From Streptomyces sp. NBC_00102 (GTDB taxonomy: Bacteria > Actinomycetota > Actinomycetes > Streptomycetales > Streptomycetaceae), in the NCBI RefSeq assembly GCF_026343115.1, contig NZ_JAPEMC010000001.1, positions 744,001 to 808,000 on the forward strand: DNA of 64,000 bases, written 5' to 3'. The notes below the pieces were generated by a model. That model had not been told where the DNA came from, ran no database searches, and saw only the letters and a program-made list of their open reading frames with translations. Position 1 is the stretch's first letter, and every line of letters starts with the position of its first letter. Below are positions 43,751-52,331 of the stretch, one piece after another. Made by a program: the position numbers and the translations under genes.

Positions 43751-44507
43751 CAGCGCTGCGCGAGCGGCGGTAGAACACCGCTCCGGCGCCGGCGAGCATC
43801 ATGCCCGCACCGGCCGGAATCAGGGTGCCGAGGTCACCGGCACCGGTCTCCGCGAGCTGCGGCGGGGTGGACACCTCGGGGGCGGGCGGCTCGTGGGCCG
43901 GCGGGGCGACGGGCTCCTCGGGCGTGACCGGCACCTCCGGCACGACGGGCGGGGCGACCGGGGTGCCGTTGACGCATTCGTTGCCGAAGACCGGGTTGAG
44001 CAGCCCCACGACGTCCACGGAGTTGCCGCAGGCGTTGACGGGGATGTCGACGGGGGCCTGGACGCTGTTGCCGGAGAGGATGCCGGGAGAACCCTGCGCG
44101 ACCCCCTCCGCCGTGGCGCCGGAGCCGCCGACGGCCTTGGTGGAGTCGCCGGCGCGGTGCCTGCCGGTCCCCGGGGCTGCGTTCCCGCCCTGGTGCGCCG
44201 AGGTGTCCCCGGCGTCGGCGTGCGCGGCGCCGGACGCGCCACGACCGCTCACGGTGCCGTCCTGGGACGTGTTCGCGCAGCTGTTTCCGAATGCCGGGTT
44301 GAGCAGACCGATGACGTCCACGGAATTCCCGCAGACGTTGACCGGAACCTCGATCGGAATCTGGATGCTGTTGCCCGACGCCACCCCCGGGGAATTCGTC
44401 GCGGCGGAAGCCGCTCCGGAGTCCGCCTGCGCGTAACCCCCGCCGAGTGCGAGCACTCCGCCGGCCGCCGCCATGGTGATCAGGCCTTTACGAGTGACCT
44501 GTCGCAT
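43746..44507 (-). CDS. Long chaplin with two chaplin domains and sortase signal
   Basis: 253 aa from the ATG at 44507. Signal peptide (MRQVTRKGLITMAAAGGVLALGGGYAQA, cut after about residue 28), chaplin domain 1 ending in VNVCGNSVDVIGLLNPAFGNSC, a Gly/Ala/Ser linker, chaplin domain 2 with VNACGNSVDVVGLLNPVFGNEC (each with its disulfide Cys pair), a Pro/Glu/Val wall-spanning stretch and a C-terminal LAETG sortase motif, hydrophobic helix and RRSRSAA. This is the ChpA/B/C architecture. Such proteins are anchored to the cell wall and help lay down the hydrophobic aerial-hypha sheath with short chaplins. Position next to ChpH suggests the ChpC orthologue. Confidence 0.93.
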   Translation of the reverse strand: MRQVTRKGLITMAAAGGVLALGGGYAQADSGAASAATNSPGVASGNSIQIPIEVPVNVCGNSVDVIGLLNPAFGNSCANTSQDGTVSGRGASGAAHADAGDTSAHQGGNAAPGTGRHRAGDSTKAVGGSGATAEGVAQGSPGILSGNSVQAPVDIPVNACGNSVDVVGLLNPVFGNECVNGTPVAPPVVPEVPVTPEEPVAPPAHEPPAPEVSTPPQLAETGAGDLGTLIPAGAGMMLAGAGAVFYRRSRSAA

Positions 44508-44572
44508 AGGTTCTTTTCCTGCCTTCTGCACTTCCGAATTACCCCCGGACACGACCGTGCGAGGGCCGAATG

Positions 44573-44617
44573 CCGGTCGGCCCCGGAGCGCATGGCGCGC
44601 GCTCCGGGGCCGACCGG
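44573..44617 (-). terminator. 19-bp perfect-stem terminator after the short chaplin gene
   Basis: Perfect 19-bp stem (44573-44591 with 44599-44617; arm CCGGTCGGCCCCGGAGCGC) with a 7-nt loop, 32 bp after the ChpH stop, before the long chaplin gene. The two chaplin genes are therefore separate transcription units. Confidence 0.85.
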
Positions 44618-44648
44618 GCTTCAAACCCTTACGGGTTGACGCTCAACG

Positions 44649-44882
44649 TCAGGCGTTGACGCAGGTGTTGCCGAAGGCCGGGTTCAGGAGCCCGATGACG
44701 TCGATCGTGTTGCCGCACACGTTCACCGGAACGTGGACGGGGACCTGGATGACGTTGCCCGAGATGACACCGGGGCTGCCGACGGCGGCACCCTGGGCAC
44801 CCGCGTCGGCAACAGCCATGCCGGCGCCGGCGAGCACGAGACCACCGGTGACAGCCGCAGCGGCGGCAATCTTCTTGATCAT
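44649..44882 (-). CDS. chpH: Short chaplin ChpH
   Basis: 77 aa. Signal peptide (MIKKIAAAAAVTGGLVLAGAGMAVADAG, cut near residue 26), then one chaplin domain, AVGSPGVISGNVIQVPVHVPVN followed by CGNTIDVIGLLNPAFGNTC with two cysteines. Secreted short chaplins self-assemble into amyloid-like rodlets that lower surface tension and coat aerial hyphae and spores. The sequence is closest, from memory, to ChpH. AGGAGGAAC lies right upstream of the start. Confidence 0.94.
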   Translation of the reverse strand: MIKKIAAAAAVTGGLVLAGAGMAVADAGAQGAAVGSPGVISGNVIQVPVHVPVNVCGNTIDVIGLLNPAFGNTCVNA

Positions 44883-45046
44883 TGTTCCTCCTCGTTGGAA
44901 ATGCGGTCCCAGCCGCGGACCGCATCACCTGTAACGAGGGGAAAATCAGACGGCTACGAGCCCAACCCTCCTTTCACTCTTTCCGGTGAGGTACGGACAG
45001 GCGGGCGAATTGCGTCTCCGGGAGCGGGCGGAAGTGCGGGGCCGGC

Positions 45047-46390
45047 TCAGCTGTGGTCGATGAACCGGTCCAGTACCCGCACACCGAACTGAAGGCCGTC
45101 CACCGGAACGCGCTCGTCCACGCCGTGGAACATGCCGGCGAAGTCCAGCTCCGGCGGCAGCTTGAGCGGGGCGAAGCCGAATCCCCGGATGCCGAGGTCG
45201 TCGAAGGATTTGGCGTCCGTGCCGGCCGACAGCATGTACGGCACGGCCCGGGCGATCGGGTCCTCGGCCACCAGGGCCTTCTGCATGGCGTCCACGAGGG
45301 CGCCGTCGAAGGTCGTCTCCAGCGCCTTGTCGGCGTGCACGTCCTCGCGGCGCACGTTCGGGCCGAGGATGCGGTCGATGTCGGCGAGGAACTCCTCCTC
45401 GTACCCCGGCAGGAAGCGGGCGTCCACGTGCGCGGTCGCCTGGCCCGGGATGACGTTGACCTTGTAGCCGGCGCCGAGCTGCGTCGGGTTGGCGGTGTTG
45501 CGCAGGGAGGCCCCGATGAGCTTGGCGATGCTGCCCAGCTTGGCGAGGGTCTCCTCCATGTTCTCCGGGTCCAGCTCGGTGCCCAGGGCGTCCGAGAGCT
45601 CGTCCAGGAAGTGACGCAGTGTCTTGGTGACCCGGACCGGGAACTGATGGCGCCCGAGCCGGCCGACCGCCTCGGAGAGCTCCGTGATGGCGTTGTCCTT
45701 GTGGATCATCGAACCGTGCCCGGCGGTGCCGTCCACGGTCAGCTTCATCCAGTGCATGCCCTTCTGGGCCGTCTCCACCAGGTAGAGGCGCAGCTGCTCG
45801 TTGACGGTCAGGGAGAAGCCGCCGACCTCACTGATGGCCTCCGTGACACCCTCGAAGAGCCCGGGGTGCTTGTCGACCAGGAAGCGGGCGCCGTACGTGC
45901 CGCCGGCCTCCTCGTCCGCGAGGAACGCCAGCACGATGTCGCGCGGGGGCTTGCGCCCGCTGCGCATCCGCTCACGGATCACCGCGAGCGTCATGGCGTC
46001 CATGTCCTTCATGTCGACCGCGCCGCGTCCCCAGACGCAGCCGTCCGCGACCTCGCCGGAGAACGGGTCGTGGGTCCAGTCCGCCGCGTTGGCCGGCACG
46101 ACGTCCGTGTGCCCGTGGATGAGGAGCGCGGGCCGGGAGGGGTCCTCACCCTCGATCCGGGCCACGGTCGACGCGCGCCCCTTGTGCGATTCGAAGATCT
46201 GCGGTTCGAGCCCGACCTCGGCGAGCTTCTCCGCGACGTACTCGGCGGCGAGCCGCTCGCCGGGGCCGGAGTGGTCCCCGTAGTTGCTGGTGTCGATCCG
46301 GATCAGCTCACGACAGAGGTCGACGACCTCGTTCTCGGCGTTGCCGGTCTTCCCGGACGGGCCTGCCTGGGAGGCGCTGCTCTCGCTCAC
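45047..46390 (-). CDS. M20-family metallopeptidase/dipeptidase
   Basis: 447 aa from the GTG at 46390 (GGAAGGAA upstream). Zinc-ligand and catalytic motifs: LLIHGHTDVVPAN (His and Asp), GRGAVDMKDMDA (bridging Asp) and FLADEEAGG (Glu pair), then the lid domain (TVDGTAGHGSMIHKDNA, GYKVNVIPGQATAHVDARF). C-terminal FHGVDERVPVDGL supplies the last His ligand. It is a cytosolic co-catalytic zinc amidohydrolase, likely a dipeptidase or N-acyl-amino acid deacylase; substrate not predictable. Confidence 0.92.
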   Translation of the reverse strand: MSESSASQAGPSGKTGNAENEVVDLCRELIRIDTSNYGDHSGPGERLAAEYVAEKLAEVGLEPQIFESHKGRASTVARIEGEDPSRPALLIHGHTDVVPANAADWTHDPFSGEVADGCVWGRGAVDMKDMDAMTLAVIRERMRSGRKPPRDIVLAFLADEEAGGTYGARFLVDKHPGLFEGVTEAISEVGGFSLTVNEQLRLYLVETAQKGMHWMKLTVDGTAGHGSMIHKDNAITELSEAVGRLGRHQFPVRVTKTLRHFLDELSDALGTELDPENMEETLAKLGSIAKLIGASLRNTANPTQLGAGYKVNVIPGQATAHVDARFLPGYEEEFLADIDRILGPNVRREDVHADKALETTFDGALVDAMQKALVAEDPIARAVPYMLSAGTDAKSFDDLGIRGFGFAPLKLPPELDFAGMFHGVDERVPVDGLQFGVRVLDRFIDHS

Positions 46391-46651
46391 ACTGATTCCT
46401 TCCACTGTCACGGTGGTGCTCCCCCTCATCCTCGCGCGCCCGCCCCGCGCGGCCCAAGGGCGTCCCCCTCGACGTCACACCGCCGTCACACGCGCCGGTC
46501 CCGGGCGCCGGTCCGGGCGATGCCGCCGGGGTCCCACCGGAGGGGTGAGCGCGGGCGAGCCGGGGGGTGATCGAGGACCCCCGAATGTTTGGTATTGTTT
46601 TCCACGTCGGAACGGGACAGGAAGAACGGCCCCGGGAACGACAGACACCTT

Positions 46652-46739
46652 GTCCGGGTGGCGGAATGGCAGACGCGCTAGCTTGAGGTGCTAGTGCCCT
46701 TTATCGGGCGTGGGGGTTCAAGTCCCCCCTCGGACACCA
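46652..46739 (+). tRNA. tRNA-Leu (anticodon GAG)
   Basis: 88 nt class II tRNA. Acceptor stem GTCCGGG/CTCGGAC, anticodon stem CTAGC/GCTAG with loop TTGAGGT (anticodon GAG at 46685-46687, reads CUC and CUU), a long variable arm, and T arm GGGGGTTCAAGTCCCCC. The 3' CCA is encoded (46737-46739). Confidence 0.97.
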
Positions 46740-46741
46740 GC

Positions 46742-46770
46742 GAGAGACCCCAGTTCATCTGGGGTCTCTC
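46742..46770 (+). terminator. Terminator of tRNA-Leu
   Basis: Perfect 12-bp stem GAGAGACCCCAG/CTGGGGTCTCTC with loop TTCAT, starting 2 nt after the tRNA. It is followed by short direct repeats of TCTCTGCGTTTG (46766-46800). Confidence 0.9.
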
Positions 46771-46872
46771 TGCGTTTGTCTCTCTGCGTTTGTCTCTGCG
46801 TGTGGTCCTGGTCGCGCGGGGCGGTGGCGCCGGGCGGGAACAGAACGGCCCGCCCGCTTGTTGCCGCCGGTC

Positions 46873-47802
46873 ATGAATGGTGTGGGAGCGAAGCGGTTCG
46901 GCGGACCCGAGGTACTGGAGGTCCTGGAGCTCGCGGAGCCCGAGGCGGGTCCGGGGCAGATCAGGATTCGGGTGCGGGCGGCCGCGGTCAATCCGACCGA
47001 CACGCTGCTGATCAGCGGCGCGGGCCGGAGGAAGGCGGACCCGCCCCACGTGCCCGGGATGGACGCCGCCGGGGTGGTCGAGCAGATCGGCGAGGGCGTG
47101 ACGACCGGTCTGCGGGTCGGTGACCATGTGATGGCCGTCGTGGTGCCGGTGGGCGCCCACGGCGCGTACGCCGAGCGGATCGTCGTCCCGGCGGAGTCCG
47201 TCGTGCGGGTGCCTTCGGGGGCGAGCGACGTCGAGGCGTCGACGCTGCCGATGAACGCGCTGACCGCCTGGGCGGCGCTGGAGTCGCTCGGGATTCCCGA
47301 GGGCGGAACCGTCGTCGTCACCGGTGCGGCCGGGGCGCTGGGCGGCTACACGATCGAGCTGGCCAAGGCGGCCGGGCTGCGGGTCGTCGCGGACGCGGCG
47401 CCGAAGGACGAGGAACTCGTCCGGGGCCTCGGCGCCGACCTCGTACTCCCCCGGGGCGAGGACTTCCCCGAGGAGGTACGCCGCCACGTGCCCGGGGGTG
47501 CGGACGGGCTGGTGGACGGTGCGCTCTTCGACCGGGCGGCCCTGCCCGCGGTACGGGACGGGGGCCGGATCGCGACCCTCCGCCGGTACGAGGGCGAGCC
47601 CGAGCGCGGCATCACCTTCCACCCGGTCCTCGTGTCCGACCACGCGCTGGACCACGGGGCTCTCGTGTTCCTGCGCCGACTGGCCGAGGAGAAGCGGCTC
47701 ACCCCGCGGGTGGCGTACACCCTCCCCGCGGAGCGGGCGGCCGAAGCCCACCGCGCGATGGCGGCCGGCGGGGTCAGGGGCCGGATCGTGCTGGAGTTCT
47801 GA
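46873..47802 (+). CDS. Zinc-independent quinone-oxidoreductase-like dehydrogenase
   Basis: 309 aa from the ATG at 46873 (a TTG 15 nt earlier is also open). MDR family: GVGAKRFGGPEVLEVLELAEP, VRAAAVNPTDTLLISG, MDAAGVVEQIGEGV, MNALTAWAALESLGI and NADPH-binding VVVTGAAGALGGYTIELAKAAG. The structural zinc cysteines of alcohol dehydrogenases are missing, as in QOR/zeta-crystallin enzymes. It should reduce a quinone or enone with NADPH. Confidence 0.9.
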   Translation: MNGVGAKRFGGPEVLEVLELAEPEAGPGQIRIRVRAAAVNPTDTLLISGAGRRKADPPHVPGMDAAGVVEQIGEGVTTGLRVGDHVMAVVVPVGAHGAYAERIVVPAESVVRVPSGASDVEASTLPMNALTAWAALESLGIPEGGTVVVTGAAGALGGYTIELAKAAGLRVVADAAPKDEELVRGLGADLVLPRGEDFPEEVRRHVPGGADGLVDGALFDRAALPAVRDGGRIATLRRYEGEPERGITFHPVLVSDHALDHGALVFLRRLAEEKRLTPRVAYTLPAERAAEAHRAMAAGGVRGRIVLEF

Positions 47803-47822
47803 GAACCGGACTTCCGCGCCCG

Positions 47823-47907
47823 TCACCCACCGACCGTCACCCCCCGACCGTCACCGCCACTCGTCACCGCCACTCGTCACCGTCACGCGTTACCACCACT
47901 CTTCACC
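47823..47907. repeat. Imperfect GTCACC-type tandem repeats
   Basis: About eight degenerate copies of a 12-14-bp unit around CGTCACC (for example CACTCGTCACCGC twice) in the 205-bp gap before the pseudouridine synthase. No gene is supported in 47803-48007. Confidence 0.6.
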
Positions 47908-48007
47908 GGAAAGGCCCCCCGATGTCCCGCCCCGCCCCCGCCGACCCGCCGCTCACCCCGGCGGCCGGGGCTTCCGCCGTCGCCGTACGGCACCCCGAGG
48001 GGCGCCG

Positions 48008-48946
48008 GTGAGGGGCCGCCGGAAGCAGGCCGCCTCGCCGCTGCCCCAGCGGCACGGCGTCGATGCCGTACGGGTGCGGCTGCCGGTGGACGCCGAGGGG
48101 GCCTGGGCGACGGTCGGCGACCATCTGCGGGAGCGGTTCGGCGCGGCGGTCGGAGCGGCGCGGGTGGAGGCGATGCTGGCGGAGGGTCTGTTCGTCGGCG
48201 CGGACGGGTTGCCGGTGCCGGGGACGCGGCCGTACGAGAGCGGGCTCGGCCTCTGGTTCCACCGGGAGTTCGCGCCCGAGGAACCGGTGCCGTTCCCGGT
48301 CGGGGTGGTGTACCGCGACGAGCACCTGGTGATCGCCGACAAGCCGCACTTCCTCGCGACCACCCCGCGCGGCCGGCACGTGACGCAGACGGCGGTGGCG
48401 CGGCTGAGGCACGAGCTGGGGCTGCCGCACCTCCAGCCCGCGCACCGGCTGGACCGGCTGACGGCGGGCCTGGTGCTGTTCGTCGTACGCCCGGAGGACC
48501 GGGGCGCGTACCAGACGCTCTTCCGGGACCGGCTGGTGCGCAAGGAGTACGAGGCGGTCGCCGGGTACGACCCGGAGCTGGCGCTCCCCCGGACGGTGCG
48601 GAGCCGGATCGTGAAGGAGCACGGGGTGGTGGCCTCGCGTGAGGAGCCGGGCGAGCCGAACAGCGAGAGCCGGGTCGAGCTGCTGGAGCAGCGCGGCGGG
48701 CTCGGCCGCTACCGGCTGCTGCCCGCCACCGGGCGGACCCATCAACTGCGGTTGCACATGAGCACGTTGGGGCTACCGTTGGTCAACGACCCGCTCTATC
48801 CGGTGGTGGAGCCACAGGGCGCTCCGGACGACTGGTCACGCCCTCTGCAACTCCTGGCGCGGGTGCTGGAGTTCACCGATCCGGTCACGGGCGGGCCGCG
48901 CCGCTTCACGAGCGGGCTGCGGCTCTCCGCGTGGCCGGACCGGTGA
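48008..48946 (+). CDS. RluA-family pseudouridine synthase
   Basis: 312 aa from the GTG at 48008; the open frame continues 228 codons upstream through a neighbouring gene, which is not real coding. VVYRDEHLVIADKPHFLATTPRG and LQPAHRLDRLTAGLVLFV hold the family motif with catalytic Asp (HRLDRLT); GRYRLLPATGRTHQLRLHMSTLGLPLVNDPLYP (read in two blocks) completes the fold. No S4 domain is present. It converts uridine to pseudouridine in rRNA or tRNA; the target site cannot be told. Confidence 0.92.
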   Translation: MRGRRKQAASPLPQRHGVDAVRVRLPVDAEGAWATVGDHLRERFGAAVGAARVEAMLAEGLFVGADGLPVPGTRPYESGLGLWFHREFAPEEPVPFPVGVVYRDEHLVIADKPHFLATTPRGRHVTQTAVARLRHELGLPHLQPAHRLDRLTAGLVLFVVRPEDRGAYQTLFRDRLVRKEYEAVAGYDPELALPRTVRSRIVKEHGVVASREEPGEPNSESRVELLEQRGGLGRYRLLPATGRTHQLRLHMSTLGLPLVNDPLYPVVEPQGAPDDWSRPLQLLARVLEFTDPVTGGPRRFTSGLRLSAWPDR

Positions 48947-48965
48947 CCGGGACGGACCGCGCGGG

Positions 48966-49595
48966 TCAGTGACCGCGCGCGATCCACTCCTCCAGGTGCG
49001 GGGCCTCCGCGCCGATGGTGGTGGAGTCGCCGTGACCGGTGCGGACCGTGGTGTCCGCCGGGAGGGCGAGCAGCCGGTCCCGGATCGAATCGACGATCGT
49101 CGGGAAGTGCGAGAACGAGCGGCCGGTGGCGCCGGGGCCGCCCTGGAAGAGGGTGTCCCCGGTGAAGACCGTGGCCAGCTCGGGGGCGTACAGGCAGACG
49201 GCGCCCGGGGCGTGGCCCGGGGTGTGCAGGACGGTCAGCCGGACGCCGGCGACCTCGATCTCCTGGCCGTCCGTCAGTTCGCCGTCGGGCTCGCGGTCCG
49301 GGTGGGTCTGCTTCCACAGCGGCAGGTCGTCCGGGTGGAGCAGGACCGGGGCGCCGGTGACGTCGGCGAGGGCCGGGGCGGCGTCGATGTGGTCGTTGTG
49401 CGCGTGGGTGGAGACGATGGCGCGCAGCGTGCGTCCGCCGAGGGCGGCCAGGATGGCTCCGGCGTCGTGGGCGGCGTCGATGACGACCGCCTCGTGGTCG
49501 TCGCCGACGATCCAGACGTTGTTGTCGACGTCCCACTCGCCGCCGTCGAGGGCGAAGGTGCCGGAGGTGACCAGGTGGTCGATGCGGGCGGCCAT
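48966..49595 (-). CDS. MBL-fold hydrolase coupled to mycothiol formaldehyde dehydrogenase
   Basis: 209 aa metallo-beta-lactamase-fold enzyme of the glyoxalase II type. Metal-binding motifs: IVSTHAHNDHIDAAP, LHTPGHAPGAV, VFTGDTLFQGGPGATG and VRTGHGDSTTIG. Its start codon overlaps the stop of mscR (TGATG), so translation is coupled. In the glutathione system a hydrolase completes formaldehyde oxidation by splitting S-formylglutathione; this enzyme is the natural candidate for the S-formylmycothiol step. Confidence 0.9.
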   Translation of the reverse strand: MAARIDHLVTSGTFALDGGEWDVDNNVWIVGDDHEAVVIDAAHDAGAILAALGGRTLRAIVSTHAHNDHIDAAPALADVTGAPVLLHPDDLPLWKQTHPDREPDGELTDGQEIEVAGVRLTVLHTPGHAPGAVCLYAPELATVFTGDTLFQGGPGATGRSFSHFPTIVDSIRDRLLALPADTTVRTGHGDSTTIGAEAPHLEEWIARGH

Positions 49596-50680
49596 CAGAA
49601 GACCACCACCGAACGCAGCACGTCGCCGTCGTGCATCCGCTCGAAGGCGCGCTCGACGTCGCCGATGCCGATGGTCTCGGTGACGAACGCGCCGAGGTCG
49701 ATCCGGCCCTGCTGGTGCAGGTCGACGAGCATCGGGAAGTCGCGGGACGGCAGGCAGTCGCCGTACCAGGAGGACTTCAGCGAGCCGCCGCGGCCGAACA
49801 CGTCGAGGAGGGGGAGTTCGAGGCGCATCTCGGGGGTGGGGACGCCGACGAGGACGACGGTGCCGGCCAGGTCGCGGGCGTAGAAGGCCTGCTCGTACGT
49901 CTCGGGGCGGCCGACCGCCTCGATGACGACGTCGGCGCCGTTGCCGTCGGTGAGGGCGCGGATCGCCTCGACCGGGTCGCCGGTGCGGGAGTTGACGGTG
50001 TGCGTGGCACCCATCTTCTTCGCCGTCTCCAGCTTGCGGTCGTCGATGTCCACGGCGATGATCTTCGCCGCGCCTGCGAGCCGCGCGCCCATGACGGCCG
50101 CGTCACCGACTCCGCCGCAGCCGATGACCGCCACCGAGTCGCCGCGGCCCACCTGGCCGGTGTTGATGGCGGCACCGATGCCCGCCATGACACCGCAGCC
50201 GAGCAGACCGGCGACGGCCGGGGAGACCGCGGGGTCGACCTTGGTGCACTGGCCGGAGGCCACCAGGGTCTTCTCGGCGAACGCGCCGATGCCGAGCGCC
50301 GGGGAGAGTTCGGTGCCGTCGAGCAGCGTCATCTTCTGCTTGGCGTTGTGGGTGTTGAAGCAGTACCAGGGGCGGCCGCGCAGACAGGCGCGGCACTGGC
50401 CGCAGACGGCCCGCCAGTTCAGGATGACGAAGTCGCCGGGCGCGACGTCCGTGACGCCCTCGCCTACCGATTCCACGACGCCCGCGGCCTCGTGGCCGAG
50501 GAGGAACGGGAACTCGTCGTTGATGCCGCCCTGCTTGTAGTGCAGGTCGGTGTGGCAGACACCGCACGCCTGAATCTTGACCACGGCCTCGCCGGGTCCG
50601 GGGTCGGGGATCACGATCGTCTCGACCCGTACCGGCTCGTTCTTCCCCGGTGCGACGACCCCTTGCACCTGCTGCGGCAT
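49595..50680 (-). CDS. mscR: S-(hydroxymethyl)mycothiol dehydrogenase
   Basis: 361 aa from the ATG at 50680 (GGAG upstream). Zinc-dependent class III alcohol dehydrogenase: catalytic zinc ligands in [15 protein letters not shown] and [16 protein letters not shown], structural zinc cysteines in [23 protein letters not shown] site [20 protein letters not shown]. The start [20 protein letters not shown] is typical of mycothiol-dependent formaldehyde dehydrogenase / nitrosomycothiol reductase. It oxidises the formaldehyde-mycothiol adduct to S-formylmycothiol and can reduce S-nitrosomycothiol. Confidence 0.95.
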   Translation of the reverse strand: MPQQVQGVVAPGKNEPVRVETIVIPDPGPGEAVVKIQACGVCHTDLHYKQGGINDEFPFLLGHEAAGVVESVGEGVTDVAPGDFVILNWRAVCGQCRACLRGRPWYCFNTHNAKQKMTLLDGTELSPALGIGAFAEKTLVASGQCTKVDPAVSPAVAGLLGCGVMAGIGAAINTGQVGRGDSVAVIGCGGVGDAAVMGARLAGAAKIIAVDIDDRKLETAKKMGATHTVNSRTGDPVEAIRALTDGNGADVVIEAVGRPETYEQAFYARDLAGTVVLVGVPTPEMRLELPLLDVFGRGGSLKSSWYGDCLPSRDFPMLVDLHQQGRIDLGAFVTETIGIGDVERAFERMHDGDVLRSVVVF

Positions 50681-50801
50681 ACCCTGGTCTCCTTCTGAAG
50701 TGGCGGCCCCGGGCCCCTGTGACGCCCGGCCGCTGTCCGAAGATCGAACACGGACCAAGGTACGCGCTGCGGGGTGGGCCCGCGCAGACGCGGGCGGGCG
50801 T

Positions 50802-51503
50802 TCAGGGAGCGAGTACGTCCAGTTCGTCCAGGGCGCCGTGCGCGATCTCGCGGGTGAGCCGCTCGGCGGCCTCCGCGTCCCCCTCGCGCACCGCTTCGGC
50901 GACCTTGACGTGCAGGGTCACGGCGGCCGGGTCGGGGTCCTCGAACATCACCCGGTGATGGGTGCGACCGGCCAGGACCTCGGCGACGACGTCCCCGAGC
51001 CGGGCGAACATCTCGTTGCCCGAGGCGTTGAGCACCACCCGGTGGAAGGCGATGTCGTGGCGGAGGTACTCCTCCAGCCGCTGGCCGCGCGAGGTCTCGA
51101 CCATGCCGAGGGCGCACGCGGTGAGGGCCGCGCACTGGGCGGGGGTGGCGTACCGGGCGGCGAGGGAGGCGGCGACGGGTTCGATCGCGGACCGGAGCAC
51201 GGTCAGCGAACGGAGCTGGCGCGGGCGGTCGGCGCCGGCGAGGCGCCAGCGGATGACCCGGGGGTCGTAGACGTTCCACGCCTCGGTGGGGCGCACGGTC
51301 ACGCCGACCCGGCGCCGGGACTCGACGAGGTGCATCGACTCCAGGACGCGGACCACCTCGCGGACGACGGTGCGGGAGACCTCGAAGCGCTGGGCGATCT
51401 CGTCGGTGCGCAGCACGTCACCGGGTTTGCGCTCGCCCGAGGTGATGTCGAGACCCAGGGCGTCCAGTACGTGCGTATGGAGCCCCTGGCTCGTCGTGGT
51501 CAT
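50802..51503 (-). CDS. gntR: GntR/FadR-family repressor of the gluconate operon
   Basis: 233 aa from the ATG at 51503. Winged helix in residues 1-75 ([36 protein letters not shown]) and an FCD helical sensor domain ([38 protein letters not shown]) with the Asp/His metal positions. It is divergent from gntK-gntP; the shared 306-bp region holds two copies of TAAGTACGAC that may be its operators. Gluconate or 6-phosphogluconate is the expected inducer, from known gluconate repressors in actinobacteria. Confidence 0.9.
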   Translation of the reverse strand: MTTTSQGLHTHVLDALGLDITSGERKPGDVLRTDEIAQRFEVSRTVVREVVRVLESMHLVESRRRVGVTVRPTEAWNVYDPRVIRWRLAGADRPRQLRSLTVLRSAIEPVAASLAARYATPAQCAALTACALGMVETSRGQRLEEYLRHDIAFHRVVLNASGNEMFARLGDVVAEVLAGRTHHRVMFEDPDPAAVTLHVKVAEAVREGDAEAAERLTREIAHGALDELDVLAP

Positions 51504-51635
51504 GGAGCAAGAATACGGGGCGATTCCGGGACACCGCGGGCGGCCTTCGGCGGGGCGGCGGGCTTGGCCGGTTCCGGGCGAACGGAGGTGCGCCCGGGCG
51601 GTGTCGAGTGCGGGGGCCGGGGAAGGCGCCGGTTG

Positions 51636-51690
51636 CCGAAGACCGGTCCGGCGGGCGGGAACCACCGTCCCGAAGACCGGTCCGGCGGGC
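51636..51690. repeat. 21-bp direct repeat in the gntR-gntK intergenic region
   Basis: Two identical copies at 51636-51656 and 51670-51690 (core GAAGACCGGTCCGGCGGG), 34 bp apart. GACCGGTC inside is palindromic. The 306-bp region 51504-51809 contains no gene, only this repeat and the operator candidates. Confidence 0.8.
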
Positions 51691-51712
51691 CGGACGCATC
51701 CCCGAAGGCTAT

Positions 51713-51754
51713 TAAGTACGACGTTTACGTCACACTCTCTTGAATAAGTACGAC
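51713..51754. promoter_or_regulatory. Two TAAGTACGAC sites before gntK
   Basis: Exact 10-bp direct repeats at 51713-51722 and 51745-51754, 32 bp apart (about three helical turns), 56 bp upstream of gntK in an A/T-rich patch where the promoter should lie. Likely GntR operators; inferred from position. Confidence 0.6.
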
Positions 51755-51809
51755 CTAATGAGTTTCAGTAACTTGACGGACCGATGTCGAAGAAGACAGC
51801 GAGGCACCA

Positions 51810-52319
51810 ATGAGCACCCCCCACGTCGTCGTGGTGATGGGCGTGGCAGGGACCGGCAAGACCACGATCGGCCCCCTGCTCGCCACCGCACTGGGCGTCC
51901 CGTACGCCGAGGGCGACGACTTCCACCCCGAGTCGAACATCGCCAAGATGTCCGCCGGTACCCCGCTGGACGACTCGGACCGCTGGCCCTGGCTGGACGC
52001 CATCGGACAGTGGGCGCACGGCCGGGCGGGACTCGGCGGTGTCGTCTCCAGCTCCGCGCTCAAGCGGGTCTACCGCGACCGGCTGCGCGCCGAGGCACCC
52101 GACGCCGTCTTTCTGCACCTGACCGGAGACCGCGCCCTCGTCGAGGGGCGGATGTCCGCGCGCAAGGGCCATTTCATGCCGACCGCACTGCTCGACTCGC
52201 AGTTCGCCACGCTCCAGCCGCTGGAGGCGGACGAGGCGGGCGTCGAGGTCGACGTGACCGGCACCCCTGAAGAAATCACCGAACGGGCCGTCGCCGCACT
52301 GCGCCGACTCGGAAGCTAA
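51810..52319 (+). CDS. gntK: Gluconokinase
   Basis: 169 aa, normal for GntK. VVVVMGVAGTGKTTIGPLLA is the P-loop; YAEGDDFHPESNIAKMSAGTPLDDSDRWPW holds the gluconate-site residues (two blocks); RDRLRAEAPDAVFLHL, SARKGHFMPTALLDSQFATLQPL complete it. It phosphorylates D-gluconate to 6-phosphogluconate for the pentose phosphate pathway. It is the first gene of gntK-gntP, 12 bp before gntP. Confidence 0.97.
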   Translation: MSTPHVVVVMGVAGTGKTTIGPLLATALGVPYAEGDDFHPESNIAKMSAGTPLDDSDRWPWLDAIGQWAHGRAGLGGVVSSSALKRVYRDRLRAEAPDAVFLHLTGDRALVEGRMSARKGHFMPTALLDSQFATLQPLEADEAGVEVDVTGTPEEITERAVAALRRLGS

Positions 52320-52331
52320 GGACCCCTCACC

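Noticed and set aside
46766..46800. Possible attachment site downstream of tRNA-Leu
   Set aside because: The direct repeats are a local TCTCTGCGTTTG duplication, unrelated to the tRNA 3' end, and no integrase or foreign DNA follows.
47823..47907. Possible CRISPR-like array
   Set aside because: Units are 12-14 bp, degenerate and without unique spacers; no cas genes in the window.
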